Part shown: positions 35,601-45,261 of the stretch, in pieces
Layout: each line of letters begins with the position of its first letter
How positions within the stretch are numbered: position 1 is the stretch's first letter
Source: Tigriopus japonicus
Taxonomy: Eukaryota; Arthropoda; Copepoda; Harpacticoida; Harpacticidae
Assembly (NCBI GenBank): GCA_010645155.1
Contig: CM021322.1
Coordinates: 8,017,899 to 8,081,898, forward strand
Length of the DNA stretch: 64,000 bases
Reading direction: 5' to 3'
Notes under the pieces: generated by a model
What the model was told of the DNA's origin: nothing
Seen by the model: the letters and a program-made list of their open reading frames with translations, nothing else
Databases searched by the model: none
Made by a program: the position numbers and the translations under genes

Positions 35601-38600
35601 AAATCAAATGAAATGATTTGAATTAAGGATTATACCCGAAGCTTAAAATAGACGCCTATAGATGGCGGGGATGGTGGACAAATAAAGAGAAAAGTTTTTG
35701 TCAGCTTAGCGCATAGTAGCTGAACCCTCTTTCACACCATCTATTGGCGGAATTTTCAAGCTTGGGTTGAAATCCTTCATTGACACCTCCCCAACTTTGA
35801 AAAAGCTCCTGTCTCGGCTCTTTTTCCATTTATGTGTCTGGAGTAAAAGTCAACGTCACAGCCTTTGAGCTTCAAGGTCGAGGATGTCATTTCTCTAGGA
35901 ATGCCATTAAGTTTTAATCGCGCCATCAGAGCAGCAAATCCTCCGAATAAAGGGCGTCATTTTTGTGAGCATGACGGGGAAAAAAAAGTTACACATATAT
36001 GTTTCTTGAGCAACCAGGTGGTCCAAGGAACACTGGGCAGAGATATGCCTTTCTGTCGAGGATATGTGGGACAAGATGGTGGGGTACTTTATAACCAAAA
36101 TTACCGTGAGCCCCTATTGTGTACGTTGATCTTGCTCCCCAAATATTCAGTTCCGCTTCCCTTCCCAAGACTAATGAGAGATAAATGAATCAAGTGTTGC
36201 CAGATCCGCAAAAACCCTTGAAACAATGTTGGTCCAAGTATGGCTTATAGATTGACATTAAATTTTGAGTTTGGATTGCAAAAGATAACCTTTGAAACAT
36301 TTTTTGTTGACCTAATTAACATTAATTACCAAAAGTTGTTATAAGAGTTTTTATAGGATGATTGATGATTTTATTTTGTTTGTTTCTCTATGTACCTTTG
36401 AAATTTTAACCCTAACCAACAATATCAAGCGTTTATATATTAAGAAAATCAACTAAGAAAGTTTCTTCGATCTTATGTGTCACAACTTCAACAAAAGAGC
36501 TTCAATCAAAACGAAAGAAAAACAAGTAACTCGGTATAAAGTTGGCGGAACAGAATTAAATGGTCCAAATAAAATGTAATTCTATCTAATGCAGTTTGGG
36601 TTCGTTAACCAAATGTGGAAATTGCATCGCATAAATGTTTCAAAAATGACTTTCTCTTTTAAAAAGGAGCCAAGTTCGTTCTCCACGTTAGGTACTCAAG
36701 TGCAGAGAGCATCGAGAGTTTTTGGATTAAATGTAATCAAGTTTATCGCTTCGAAGAAGGTGCACGTGGAACAATTGTGGCTCCCAAAGTAGGCATGAAA
36801 AGTAAATTGATTAAGCCTGGCTTTGTATTTGGCATTAGCCAAGTCAGACAGGAGATCCTGGATGGAGCTTTGATAGACAACGCGTGAGACGGGTCCAAAG
36901 TAAACTGGAACCCAAAAAGGTCATTAATTGGAAAAATGCATCGATTCCTCGTGAACTAAAGATTTGCCATTCGGAACAGAATAGGAAAACGGTTCATTAA
37001 AGCTCTTCTTATTCTTGACATTTGTTAACATACTTTGAAACAAAACGGTAGTAGACAGCTGGAGCTTGTCCAAGTAGCTTAATCTACTGAAGGTGTCGGC
37101 ATTTAGACGGAATACCTACATCTTTGAACTTGACCAAAGGTTCAGTTCAACATCCTGTTCCATCTTTTTTGTAGGCAACTACAGTTGTCTGGTGGCTCAG
37201 TTTCACATGCGTCGCTCTGTAAGCTTCCATCTCATTCAGTCCTACTTACCTTCAATCCTCATTGTGGCCGTTTCCTGGGTCTCATTTTGGATGGATATCG
37301 ACTCCGTTCCAGGGAGAATCAGCTTGGGGGTGATCACTCTATTGGCCGTGTCATCTCAGGCTGGACTTGGTAAGTTTGACGTACCAGTCTTTGTATGTAT
37401 ATAACGACGTACGTTCTGAACCACTTCAGTGGTGCTATTAATATCTAATCACTAGGGGCCAGAATGAAGGAGCCCTGTAATCGCTGTCTCTTTTTATCTT
37501 GTGGAAGGGATTTCGACTAGAGGCTGGAAATTTCGGTTGAACTTGCTTCTGTGCCATGAATATTGCAAAGAATCTTGGCAAATAGACATTATGCTTTGAA
37601 CTAACTGAAAATGGGAGCAAGTAGTTGCAGAGACATTAGGCTGGATATTAAGAGCTTATGAGACGTATTTAGAGTACACCAAAATCAAGTCAGATTAACG
37701 TTCGTCGAGGATATGAACTCAAGGCACGTTAATCTGACTTGATTGTGGTATACTGTAAAATAAAATCTTTTTTTCGTTGATATGCGACACATTGTGAAAT
37801 CTTTAAGAGGTTTTGTGCAAGTTTTCACCTCCACTGGTATACTTTGAAAAAATAATCTTTTGAAAGTGCCTCCAGAAATTGATCCTTCAACATATGAAAA
37901 ATAAATTCTTAGCCAGTGCAATACTTGAGCATGGTCTTGAACCAGAAGCAAAAAATAAGCATTTTTAAGTATACAATATTCAGGAATTTTGATAGATATT
38001 CCCAAAAATAAATACCGAAAATTGTGCCGTCTTGGTAATCCATCCTACCCCAAATGTAGCTTTGGGATTCATTAAGATTGGGATAAAAAGTCTCTCTTTG
38101 ATAAATTATAGAAACAATATTAAGGCATCCTTGATAATAGTAACGAAAAACAAACAAGATAAATTTTCTTTCATGAACATTGTACCTTCGTACTAAGGAA
38201 AAATACGATGAAATATCGGTAAACATGGATGGACAGTTTTGAGCCCATTCCTCACACTCAATAAATTGCTTTAGCAAGGCAGGCACAAAGTAATGCAATA
38301 CAACAGAATGGCATTTACCGGCGGATATTTGAGAGGATGAAGGATTGTCTTGCTGGCAATCTTTTACAAAACCCTGACCAACGTGCCACTCATCAAAATG
38401 ACGGCAGAATAATTCATCAAAGAACATAGTGATTGACCAAAAATTGGAATCGAGGATCTGTGCAGATAGGATAAAATATACATTCTAAGAAAATATTCAT
38501 TTTGGGGCGGATGGCAATTTTTTTCCAACTGTATTTTCGTTTCTGCAACTGATAAAACCAATAAGCAATTTAAATTTCTTCGCTAATGAACACGTGTTGA

Positions 38601-41600
38601 AAAAGGCTCAATTTTAGTCCTGGGATATCTAAAAAGAACGATGGAAGTGTCTTTCCTCACGGTTATGCTAACGAAAGAGTACAAACATGTTTGCTTCTCT
38701 TTTTCAGACAAGAACGTCCCTCAAACATCGTATGTGAAAGTAAGCATTTGTTCTCGTCAGTTATTGGAACGGAGGAAAAGCTATACAACGTTTCATCAAA
38801 TATTGTCCTTGTGTGACCAACTTGATCCTTCACAAGAACCTGTGCATTATCATCTGATGATGCTTTCCAGATTTAGGATTTCCAAAAGGAGCACATGACA
38901 AAAAAACTATGTCTTGTGAAAACCATATACTGAACGGAGCATAGAATGAATAGGCTCGCCCTTTTGTGAAAAAAAGTTACAAGATTCACTCTGTTTAGGG
39001 TTATATGAGGAGTTTTGAAGTAGTAGAACTCTCGGCTCCCACCTTCAATTGATTTGAAAATTGAAGCAGGAATTCCTGATAACACAAACAATAACTCGTG
39101 GAAAAAATAGAACTCATTTCTTGTTGCTTGAGACCGACAAAAACAATCTTCAAAATCTGGGTCCACCTTTCATGGGGTTCTTGTCCTTGGCTTGTGCAAG
39201 AAGTACTGAATTTCTGGAGTTGGAGGCTAACGATGAGTTTTTTTTACATCCAGTAGGATTGGTTTAATTGCGTTCTTTTGCAAACGAGATCTTGCTTGTA
39301 TTGAGTTGACTGCTTGTTTCAATTTTCAGCTCACTCAAATGCCGGAGTGAAACTTATGTACTGAAGAGAGCACAGAATGAATGAGCTCGCCCTTTTGTGG
39401 TATAGCAATTACCAGAAAAAAGTTAGTTCATTCCTTCTCAGTAGAATTTGCACTGAACTTTGAGAGAGCATAACTTTTGACTCCGACATTCGACTGAGTT
39501 GAAAATTGAAAAACGCATCTTAGTCAACATGGGCAAGGTCTCATTTGCAGAAGAACGTTAGTGATTTGATTCTCCTGGAAATCATAAGTCTTTTCATTAG
39601 CCTCCCAGTCCAGAGAAATTTAGTGGTTCTTGGCTTGTGTGACTCCACTGCAGATTCTTTCTCCATTGTCGGTCGGTTGTCCCACTCAAATCTGTTTCTC
39701 ATTCTCGTTTCTTTGCTCTCGGTCCATAGGCCATTGATGTTTGGATGGGCTTGTGCACAGCTTTCGTATTTGCCGCACTCGTCGAATTCACGATTGTCAA
39801 CTTTTGGTTCCGTAAACAAGGCGGGGGAGGGGTCCGCAGAATGGTTTCCCCGTGTCTTTGCTATCCCTCCCAAATCCATTCCACCCATGACTCGTCGGTT
39901 TGTGTGGAAAATGGAAGACATCACAAAAAGGTGAGAAAAAAGGGAAATAAAAATGCTATTATTTGTCGTCTATTTCCGGGGCTTCAACTTTGATTCTATT
40001 ATGTGACGTTTTGGGTTTCGCCCAATTTTGGAGCGTGGAAGAATGCAGACTTTTTGTGAGAGCTCACTAAATAAAACGCAATCGCTGGGTTTCAAATAAA
40101 AAGAACATTGCTTCATTGCGGATTCCCGCATCATGAATAAAAAAAAACTTGAGCTAGCTTGACAGTTTTAGCTGAACCTTAAGATTCTTGACAACCCAAG
40201 ATGAAAACAATGCTTTGACTGACACACAACATAAACAACAAGAAAAGAACCTGTTGTACTAGCTTCTTGCCTTTCCAAAAAGATGCTCTCTGAATTTCTA
40301 AATAAAAAAGTCATCATAGATTCGTCACTGCACAAATCATTTATTTACAGTTGACTTTGTTCAACTTTAGAAGTCTCCGAGTACATATTTTCATGATGCT
40401 TTTGAAGCAAAAGGTCTAAACACCCAATACATTTATAAGACACAATGGGGTGACTGATTTGACCAGTAAACGAGGCAGCAAGGGCCTCAATCACTGGACA
40501 CCAGGTATCTGTCCGTACGTCCTCTGCCATCAAGTTTCAAGCCGTGTCAAGGACAAAAAAGTGGTTAGTTTGAAAATGATTGCCCAATCCCAAGCCAATG
40601 ATCATTCCCAATAAGCGCCCCCATCACCAAAAGCAAGTCAGTCTCTCGCCAAAATAATGTCAGTCTCACTTCTAGTGGACCAGGCGGTACATGGTATTAA
40701 AAGTATTGTTTAAAAAGTTGCACCAAGTTGTTGCATTTTTAGTTTCACCCAAAATTATTTCTGTGCTAAAAATGAAACCCAACATTGTTTTGTTGAACTT
40801 CACTCTGTTAGGCCTAGTGCTCTGCAATATGGCAGTACAGTCTTAAGGTGCGCCATCTAGTGCTTTTGAATGGGCAACAGTTCACACTTTCCAATATACG
40901 CATAAATTTGCAGATAGCAACGGTCATGCATCAGTTTTGGACAAACTAATGCACCTAAAATGTTCATGAAGGGACTCCAAATGAAATGACAAGAGTTTTC
41001 AGCTGAATCTTGCCATGGGTCATGCCTGAAGTTCCTTTTTACGTCAATTTTATAGGGATTTTACCTATCAACTCAACCAAAACGGTTGCTGATTCAAAAA
41101 CAATCCCAATCAACATTTGAGGAACTTAAGTTTGTCCAAAAATGATGTGTGACCGTTGGTATCTGCAAATACGATATAATACATAATACATTACAATGAA
41201 AAATGTGAGCTGTTGACACATAAAATACACTAGATGGCGCACTTAAGGACTGTACTCTTTTATCATAGTGCACTAGTTAGGCCTGTGACGTTCAATTTTT
41301 TATTTGGAGTCTGGACAGTATCCCGAATTCTTTCATTGATTTCTGCATTGGTATTCCCCATGGCCTTGATCTTAAAATATTGTTATCAGCACACCAAACA
41401 AAAATGTGCACCGTGGCAACTTTTGAACTTCAAGAGGAGAATAGAAATTGGCTCAATATTGGAAAGTCGAATCTCTGGGGAGCTTCATTTTCTAGATTAG
41501 CAACGACTTCCCAATTTTCGGCTTCAATAGCACTCAGAACTGTTCCAGTACTTTCCCTTTTCTTATTCTCCATTCGGGAAGAACATTCTGTTTACTTTCA

Positions 41601-44600
41601 TTTTATTGTTTGGAACCAGGCTTTGCAGCAAGAATTTGAGTGGGTCCTCCTTATATGGTAAAATGTTGAAATTCTCGACTCACACGATCAAATCCGCCCT
41701 TTTTATCTTAAGCTCCCTTCAGTGTTCCAATCTCAAGATAAGTTCCATACATAAAACAGCGGGATTTGTCTTTGGGTGTCGATTCGAGGGATCTGTTGCT
41801 GAATTTGAGATTGAGCACGCTTTTAGAGATTGAAGCTTGCTTGGTAGTCTCAAACGAGGATAAGTTTTGTTGTGTGTTGGAACACCTTGGAAACCACACG
41901 TAAATGCATGAAACCGGTTGAATTTCAGTTTAATGAAAGCATTCTATGCATTTCACCCTTGAGTTCCTTCTTCACGTTTTGATGGTTGGAACGTGTCAGA
42001 TTCTCTAGGGTTTTGAGCTTAGAGATCCGGAGGAATGATTCCCACATGATGAAAACTTTTTCTGAGAATGGCTCAACACCAACAAACTTTTAAGCCCAAC
42101 ATCAAACCAACACTTGTGTTTCTACTTATTACTGGGATCGCTTTATGGAAGAGAAAGATCAAATCATAACGAATATTACAGCAAGCACATTCTGTGTCTC
42201 AGCCAATTTCTTTTGGTAAAAGAACATGGGCCAACTATGTCGTCCTTACATTTTTTGGACGGAGCTCTCATGAATTTGCCTAAACACCTGGCAAATTACA
42301 ATAAAACTAAGAAGTAGATCAAATTGATAACGTCATGACTCACATTTTTAAGGTGTCTTTCTTCGGCCAATAATGTTGATGAGCGTTCAAGATCAATGAG
42401 CTCTTGAATCACGATGGACTGACATCTCTCCTTTCTACAGAACCGAGTAAAATTAGATTCTTGCCATTCACTGTTTTTAGGAGTGATTAAAGGGGAGGTA
42501 GAACCCTGCATGATGGCACGCCTTGCTCTTCCAGCTATGATATATCTCTGATTTGTCTTTTAATTAGATCCTAAACTTAACATTTTAGAAGCTAGTGGGG
42601 GCATACTAAAAATTTGATCTTTCTAATCCATAGGCTAGTTTTTAAGACGCAAAGATCGATCTCAAAATCGGACTTAGAGCACTTAAGTACGATCTTGAGA
42701 TCGATCTTTTGCGTCTAAAAAAACTAGCCTGAAGCGTCGTCAACAACTTTTGGGTTGAGGCCCACCAGATTTAACTTGGTGTAGTCAGGAGCCCTTCAAA
42801 CAGACCCTGATAGGTTCATGAGCCCACATATTAACTATCAAAGAGCTCTGGGCTCACGAGTGCAGTACCATGGACTTTACTGTGTATGTTCTTAGGGTCC
42901 ATTATTTTGGACTTACCTCACAGGGGTTGCCAACCCCTATTGTCTGAAAAATGAAACATTTCTCTCGAAAAAAGTGTTTTCTTCCTAAAATTACAATAAA
43001 ATGCAAAAAAAGTTCCAAATCAGTAGTAAAATCCAAATAAGTGTTCCTTTAATCCTCACTCTAATCATTGCTTTTACCAGGGATTTAACTGGGCAAACTT
43101 TTTATCTTTAATTGACCCTGCATTTAGGCCAAGTTAAAAAATAGAAATGTCTTGGTTCGTGGGTGTGCATGTAATATGAATTTCAAAATAGAACTTCCCT
43201 CTCTTTTTGGAGTGACATAACGTTAAAGTTTAGCGGACCCCAAATAAGAGCAAAAAACTAGTCGCAAGAAGGAACAACTCCATGCTCAGATTTTTTTTTC
43301 AATTGCAAATGCCATTCCACTAAACCAATGATTTGCGAGAACTCAAGTTACTAAGGTATTCAAATCAAAAGCAACCAAAAATCTTCTTTGGTTATCGGTA
43401 GAGCCCGGAAAATAATTTTATTTTGCTGTGGAGCAGAAAGCCCAGACGTTTCGAGGAGTAAGGTCAGCTGAAGATAAACATCAGCTGACCCTACGTCGTA
43501 AAACATCTGGGATTTTTGCTCCACAGCAAAATCAAATTATTTTCCGGGCTCTAGTTATCAGCAAGCCTCAAATGAAGATCAACATTTCTTCTAAGGGTAC
43601 TTGCTTCTGTTCATACGAGTGGTAACAAAATAGAAACATATTATTTCGAAAGATCAATACTGCGGCACAAACAGACGGTCAACTCTCAAGTGACATCTCA
43701 CCCGAAAATTCTGTTGTTCTATAGAGACAGATGTTGAAGAGGACGAATTAATCTGTTTACGTCTAGCACATCCAGTGTCCTGTTCCCCAAATATCCGTTG
43801 GAAAATATAGAAACAACATAGGGAACAATCTGAGCAAGCTCTCTGGAAAAGGCACAAGTGCTCGAAATGGCGCTAATTTTGGCACCTGTCACTTTATTAT
43901 CTCCTTCCACTAGCATTGGAGGCCCAACCATGATCATATGAAAGCAAAGACGTGCAGATCAAACAGATTTCGGCGAATTAAAACAAAATTTGCAGGCCAA
44001 TGGAAATGGTCCAATGTGTCGTCCATGACACATTTTGAGACTCTCATTTCACTAAAATGCGGGAACAGACTAGGTTTTCAGAAGATCTGTAAATGATGGT
44101 GTTAAGCTATAGGGACAGATGGACAGATAAGCCCTAAAGACAAGCAAGATTATCTTGGGTCTGACCATTGCGCTTTCTGAGGATGCATCGGAACCGAAAC
44201 AGGTGTCAAATCCAGATGTGACCATCAGACGACCGACTTGCATTTGACCAAGTCAAGCGGGGCTTAATGCTCTCAAAGCTTGGAATGTTCCCTTTTTGAA
44301 GGACAAAATAAGATGATCGTGACTTTATTTTTGGATCAATGGACTAGACGAACTTGCGGTCGGGCCGCAAATTGCTTTTACTGGAGTCTACACCAGTCTG
44401 TGTGATCTTCACACAGTTTTGGATTTAAATTTTTTTGGGTAGGTATTGATCCGGCCAAGATCGATGATTTTACCTTTTCAGTCAAACAGGGTAAGGTAAA
44501 ACGAAAAATCTTTTACAACACGCGTTTTAGTCTTTAAAATGGGAAGCAAAAACATTTTTTGAGGATCCAAAATTAGTGAGTCAGGTCTTTCGGGGCATTG

Positions 44601-45261
44601 GATGTAGCTTTCTAGGCCATTTTGGATCCAAAACGTGCCCAGTCAATTTTAAAACTGATGCTTTTCATTGTAGACCAATCCATAGGGTTTGGGGCCTCAT
44701 AAAAACCGTGTCCATTTCAAGGTTTCAGTGTCTGCATTATCCAATTCTCAAAAATCATAAAGATCCGAATTTAAATTTCTTTCCCACCAAATACTGAGTT
44801 TGTCTTTGATTTTCTAGGTCATGGATTTCGATTCCGAGAGCTGCTGTCCGTGTGGGCAAGTTCGTGCCGATTCTCGGAACGTCCAAACAGCCCCCAACGC
44901 CCCAACTCACTCAACCTCGTTCACCTCTTTTCCTCCCACGTGCCCACACCATGCAACGCAAAATTCCACCGTGGTCTTGGGACAGAATGGCCGAACCACC
45001 ACCATTCAGAGTCCGGACACTCCTGGAGGCAACTTGTTCGTGGCCCACAACCCATTTCTTCAAGATGCCCTCTATTTCCAGGGTGATCGACGAACCTCTC
45101 GGCTCTTAATTGGCCAGGGAGCTTTGGTGGGCTCTCATCCCGCTGAGCGCGTGGACCAGGCTTGCAGATACTTGTTTCCATTAGGATTCTTTGCTTGCAA
45201 CATCATTTACTGGCTTTACTACTTGAACACCAGCGATGAGGCGCCTTCTGGAGCATTTTAA
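23602..45261 (+). CDS. Cys-loop ligand-gated chloride channel subunit (pHCl-2/Hodor-like), 10 exons
   Basis: The predicted product is a 516-residue subunit of a pentameric plasma-membrane anion channel. Ten exons join with consistent phases: 23602-23690, 27741-27817, 28096-28163, 29876-30099, 34592-34674, 35434-35571, 37175-37369, 38708-38739, 39730-39930 and 44818-45261. All introns are GT-AG. In order it has a signal peptide (1-22), ligand-binding domain (about 30-243), Cys-loop C160-C174 with 13 residues between, second disulfide C220-C231, M1 (246-266), M2 (272-291), M3 (305-327), a roughly 155-residue loop and M4 (487-505). The two disulfides and the Pro-X-Arg before M2 mark the anion-selective glycine/glutamate-type branch. 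The segment KPEVFFPNAKEANF with VTVPNVLIRI recalls, from memory, the Drosophila CG7589/CG6927/CG11340 group. Glycine-receptor-like or GluCl-like assignment is less likely. The natural ligand cannot be read from sequence; protons or zinc are plausible by family. Confidence 0.88.
23691..27740. other. Intron 1 of the channel gene
   Basis: This is 4.05 kb of mostly low-copy sequence. It contains a short (TTCG)n/(GTTG)n microsatellite at about 24660-24690 and no element that I could delimit. Open frames up to 103 codons are present on the minus strand without recognisable content. Confidence 0.6.
24660..24690. repeat. GTTC/GTTG microsatellite
   Basis: Tandem TTCG units followed by TTGG units: GTTCGTTCGTTCGTTGGTTG. 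It lies in intron 1 of the channel gene. Confidence 0.85.
27741..27817 (+). CDS. Channel exon 2: N-terminal helix
   Basis: The acceptor is TTTCTAG. It encodes NAKALKLLDELLRNYDRRST, the family's typical Leu-Leu...Tyr-Asp-x-Arg motif at the start of the ligand-binding domain. It enters in phase 2 and leaves in phase 1 at GTAAGA. Intron 2 is only 278 bp, the shortest in the gene. Confidence 0.88.
28096..28163 (+). CDS. Channel exon 3: first beta strands
   Basis: It encodes ATNVSLELYVASLGSINTEN, the beta1-beta2 strands with a sequon at Asn60-Val-Ser. The acceptor is TTTTCAG and the donor GTAAGA after ATG, in phase 0. Intron 3 (1,712 bp) contains a mariner-like short element. Confidence 0.88.
28412..28806. 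mobile_element. Mariner-like short element in intron 3
   Basis: The termini CCGGGTGATGCATAAGAAAC and, inverted, CCGGGTGTTTCAAAAGAAAC are bounded by TA at 28410-28411 and 28807-28808. A TA duplication and CCGGGTG-type ends fit the Tc1/mariner superfamily. At 395 bp it is non-autonomous. Related ends occur at 51706-51790, 54180-54353 and 58441-58500. Confidence 0.78.
29876..30099 (+). CDS. Channel exon 4: central ligand-binding domain
   Basis: This exon supplies residues 79-152. It includes DYVTDTYLRQKWWDPRLSH, the loop-D/loop-A region KAIWKPEVFFPNAKEANF, and the loop-E side VTVPNVLIRIHPNGEILY. These are the most diagnostic words for the gene. The acceptor is TTTAG and the donor is CAG/GTGAG, phase 2. 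Intron 4 is 4,492 bp and carries three inverted-repeat elements. Confidence 0.92.
30732..30982. mobile_element. Inverted-repeat element with TA flanks, intron 4
   Basis: The left arm GGTCGCTTGTTCAGGTAGTT and the inverted right arm GGTCGGTTGTTGAGGTAATT match, and inner GAAGTATAGTAGAAGCA words pair as well. TA lies outside each end. It is immediately followed by a separate fragment (30985-31022) related to the right end of the 33076-33240 repeat. Confidence 0.72.
32095..32583. mobile_element. Inverted-repeat element, intron 4
   Basis: The arm CAACTTGAACAACTTAAGAA with ATATCTTACC near 32181-32215 is inverted near 32461-32505. Outer arms also match (GATTCCTCTTGG at left, its variant near 32575 at right), with about 20% divergence. 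A single related arm lies at about 6890-7080. No coding content or clean duplication. Confidence 0.65.
32753..32790. repeat. (ATTC)n microsatellite
   Basis: CATTCATTCATTCACT followed by imperfect ATTCACTCGTTC units in intron 4. Confidence 0.75.
33076..33240. mobile_element. Inverted-repeat element, intron 4
   Basis: CTCAAGTATACCAAAGTAGA and AACGCTGCTCGAGTA at the left are inverted at 33155-33213. The right arm extends further (ATTTGAATTAGTGCACCTAA then CGGGCTA) and resembles the outer ends of the 50454-50860 and 55240-55435 elements, so the left arm appears truncated. Confidence 0.72.
34592..34674 (+). CDS. Channel exon 5: Cys-loop
   Basis: It encodes LKFSCMMELSRYPLDRQIC followed by GMQIAS. 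The two cysteines (160 and 174) enclose exactly 13 residues with the invariant Pro-x-Asp (YPLD), the defining disulfide of the superfamily. It enters phase 2, leaves phase 1 at GTGAGT. Confidence 0.93.
35434..35571 (+). CDS. Channel exon 6: loops F and start of C
   Basis: Entered in phase 1, it reads SKTTRELQLFWSDSHEPV, then DLKMPQFTVEKVAPTTCNEQ. Cys220 starts the second disulfide found in glycine, GluCl and related subunits. The longer open frame crossing this place in another phase (35216-35482) is not used. The donor is at 35572, phase 1. Confidence 0.9.
37175..37369 (+). CDS. Channel exon 7: loop C, M1 and M2
   Basis: It starts NYSCLVAQFHMRRSVSFHLI, with Cys231 closing the second disulfide and a sequon NYS in loop C. 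M1 is HLIQSYLPSILIVAVSWVSF. M2 follows as SVPGRISLGVITLLAVSSQ. Arg274 is the 0' position. The usual Pro-Ala-Arg is Pro-Gly-Arg here, and the 6' residue is Ile280 where most relatives have Thr. Donor GTAAGT, phase 1. Confidence 0.94.
37671..37757. mobile_element. Short inverted repeat in intron 7
   Basis: GTACACCAAAATCAAGTCAG then ATTAACGTTCG is inverted near 37726-37757. The same CCAAAATCAAGTCAGATTAA arm is present in the elements at 50454-50860 and 55240-55435, so this is an internally truncated relative. Confidence 0.75.
38708..38739 (+). CDS. Channel exon 8: 32-base microexon, M2-M3 linker
   Basis: It encodes only KNVPQTSYVK (with Asp292 split at the join), the gating linker between M2 and M3. 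The acceptor is TTTTTCAG and the donor GTAAGC. Phases 1 and 0 match the neighbours exactly, and the Ser-Tyr-Val-Lys-Ala-Ile-Asp join is a family hallmark, so the small size is not a prediction artefact. Confidence 0.88.
39250..39578. mobile_element. Foldback element just upstream of exon 9
   Basis: The left end CCAGTAGGATTGGTTTAATT and the right end's complement match the full copy at 51845-52179 (CCAGTAGGATCGATTCAGTT as its inverted right end). The inner words GCAAACGAGATCTTGCTTG and TGAAAATTGAAAAACGCA are also inverted. It ends 151 bases before the exon 9 acceptor. Here the GTTCATTCCTTCTCAG centre lacks the hAT-like insert seen in the 22.3-kb and 13.3-kb copies. Confidence 0.75.
39730..39930 (+). 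CDS. Channel exon 9: M3 and start of intracellular loop
   Basis: It encodes AIDVWMGLCTAFVFAALVEF then TIVNFWFRK, the M3 helix. A Gly-rich turn and a Cys/His-bearing stretch follow (MVSPCLCYPSQIHSTHD, VCVENGRHHKK). The donor GTGAG at 39931 leaves phase 0. The competing frame across the same DNA does not join to exon 10's M4 frame. Confidence 0.9.
40815..41275. mobile_element. hAT-like short element, intron 9
   Basis: Element ends TAGTGCTCTGCAATATGG and (inverted right) TAGTGCACTATGATAAAAGA, with inner GTACAGTC and GCGCCATCTAGTG words pairing. A perfect 8-bp duplication, GTTAGGCC, lies at 40807-40814 and 41276-41283. The GTACTCTTTTATCATAGTGC end resembles the other TAGAGC-type hAT elements in this window. 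It is 461 bp, with no coding content. Confidence 0.88.
42632..42730. mobile_element. 99-bp foldback element, intron 9
   Basis: AGGCTAGTTTTTAAGACGCA and AAGATCGATCTCAA are inverted at 42682-42730 around a short loop. It could form a single hairpin in RNA. No duplication is evident. Confidence 0.75.
43399..43553. mobile_element. hAT-like hairpin element, intron 9
   Basis: The end TAGAGCCCGGAAAATAATTT is inverted at 43534-43553, and TTTTGCTGTGGAGCA and GGTCAGCTGA words also pair. Flanks GTTATCGG (43391-43398) and GTTATCAG (43554-43561) match at 7 of 8 positions. A second copy is at 57022-57176. At 155 bp it folds almost completely on itself. Confidence 0.82.
44818..45261 (+). CDS. Channel exon 10: loop, M4 and stop
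   Basis: The acceptor TTTCTAG precedes VMDFDSESCCPCGQV, then a Ser/Thr/Pro-rich loop with TCPHHATQ and a Gly-rich LIGQGALVGSHPAE stretch. M4 is RYLFPLGFFACNIIYWLYYL (486-505), and the chain ends NTSDEAPSGAF with TAA at 45259. Intron 9 (4,887 bp) is the longest. No canonical AATAAA was noticed just downstream; an ATTAAA lies near 45840. Confidence 0.9.
   Translation, partial: VMDFDSESCCPCGQVRADSRNVQTAPNAPTHSTSFTSFPPTCPHHATQNSTVVLGQNGRTTTIQSPDTPGGNLFVAHNPFLQDALYFQGDRRTSRLLIGQGALVGSHPAERVDQACRYLFPLGFFACNIIYWLYYLNTSDEAPSGAF

Noticed and set aside
39545..39934. A 129-codon + frame over channel exon 9 in a different phase
   Set aside because: It runs through intron sequence and a repeat, and does not join to the M4 frame of exon 10. 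The other phase gives M3 and a clean phase-0 join.
44850..45109. Two overlapping Pro/Arg-rich + frames within exon 10
   Set aside because: They are shadows of the GC-richer coding sequence. The frame with M4 is the real one.
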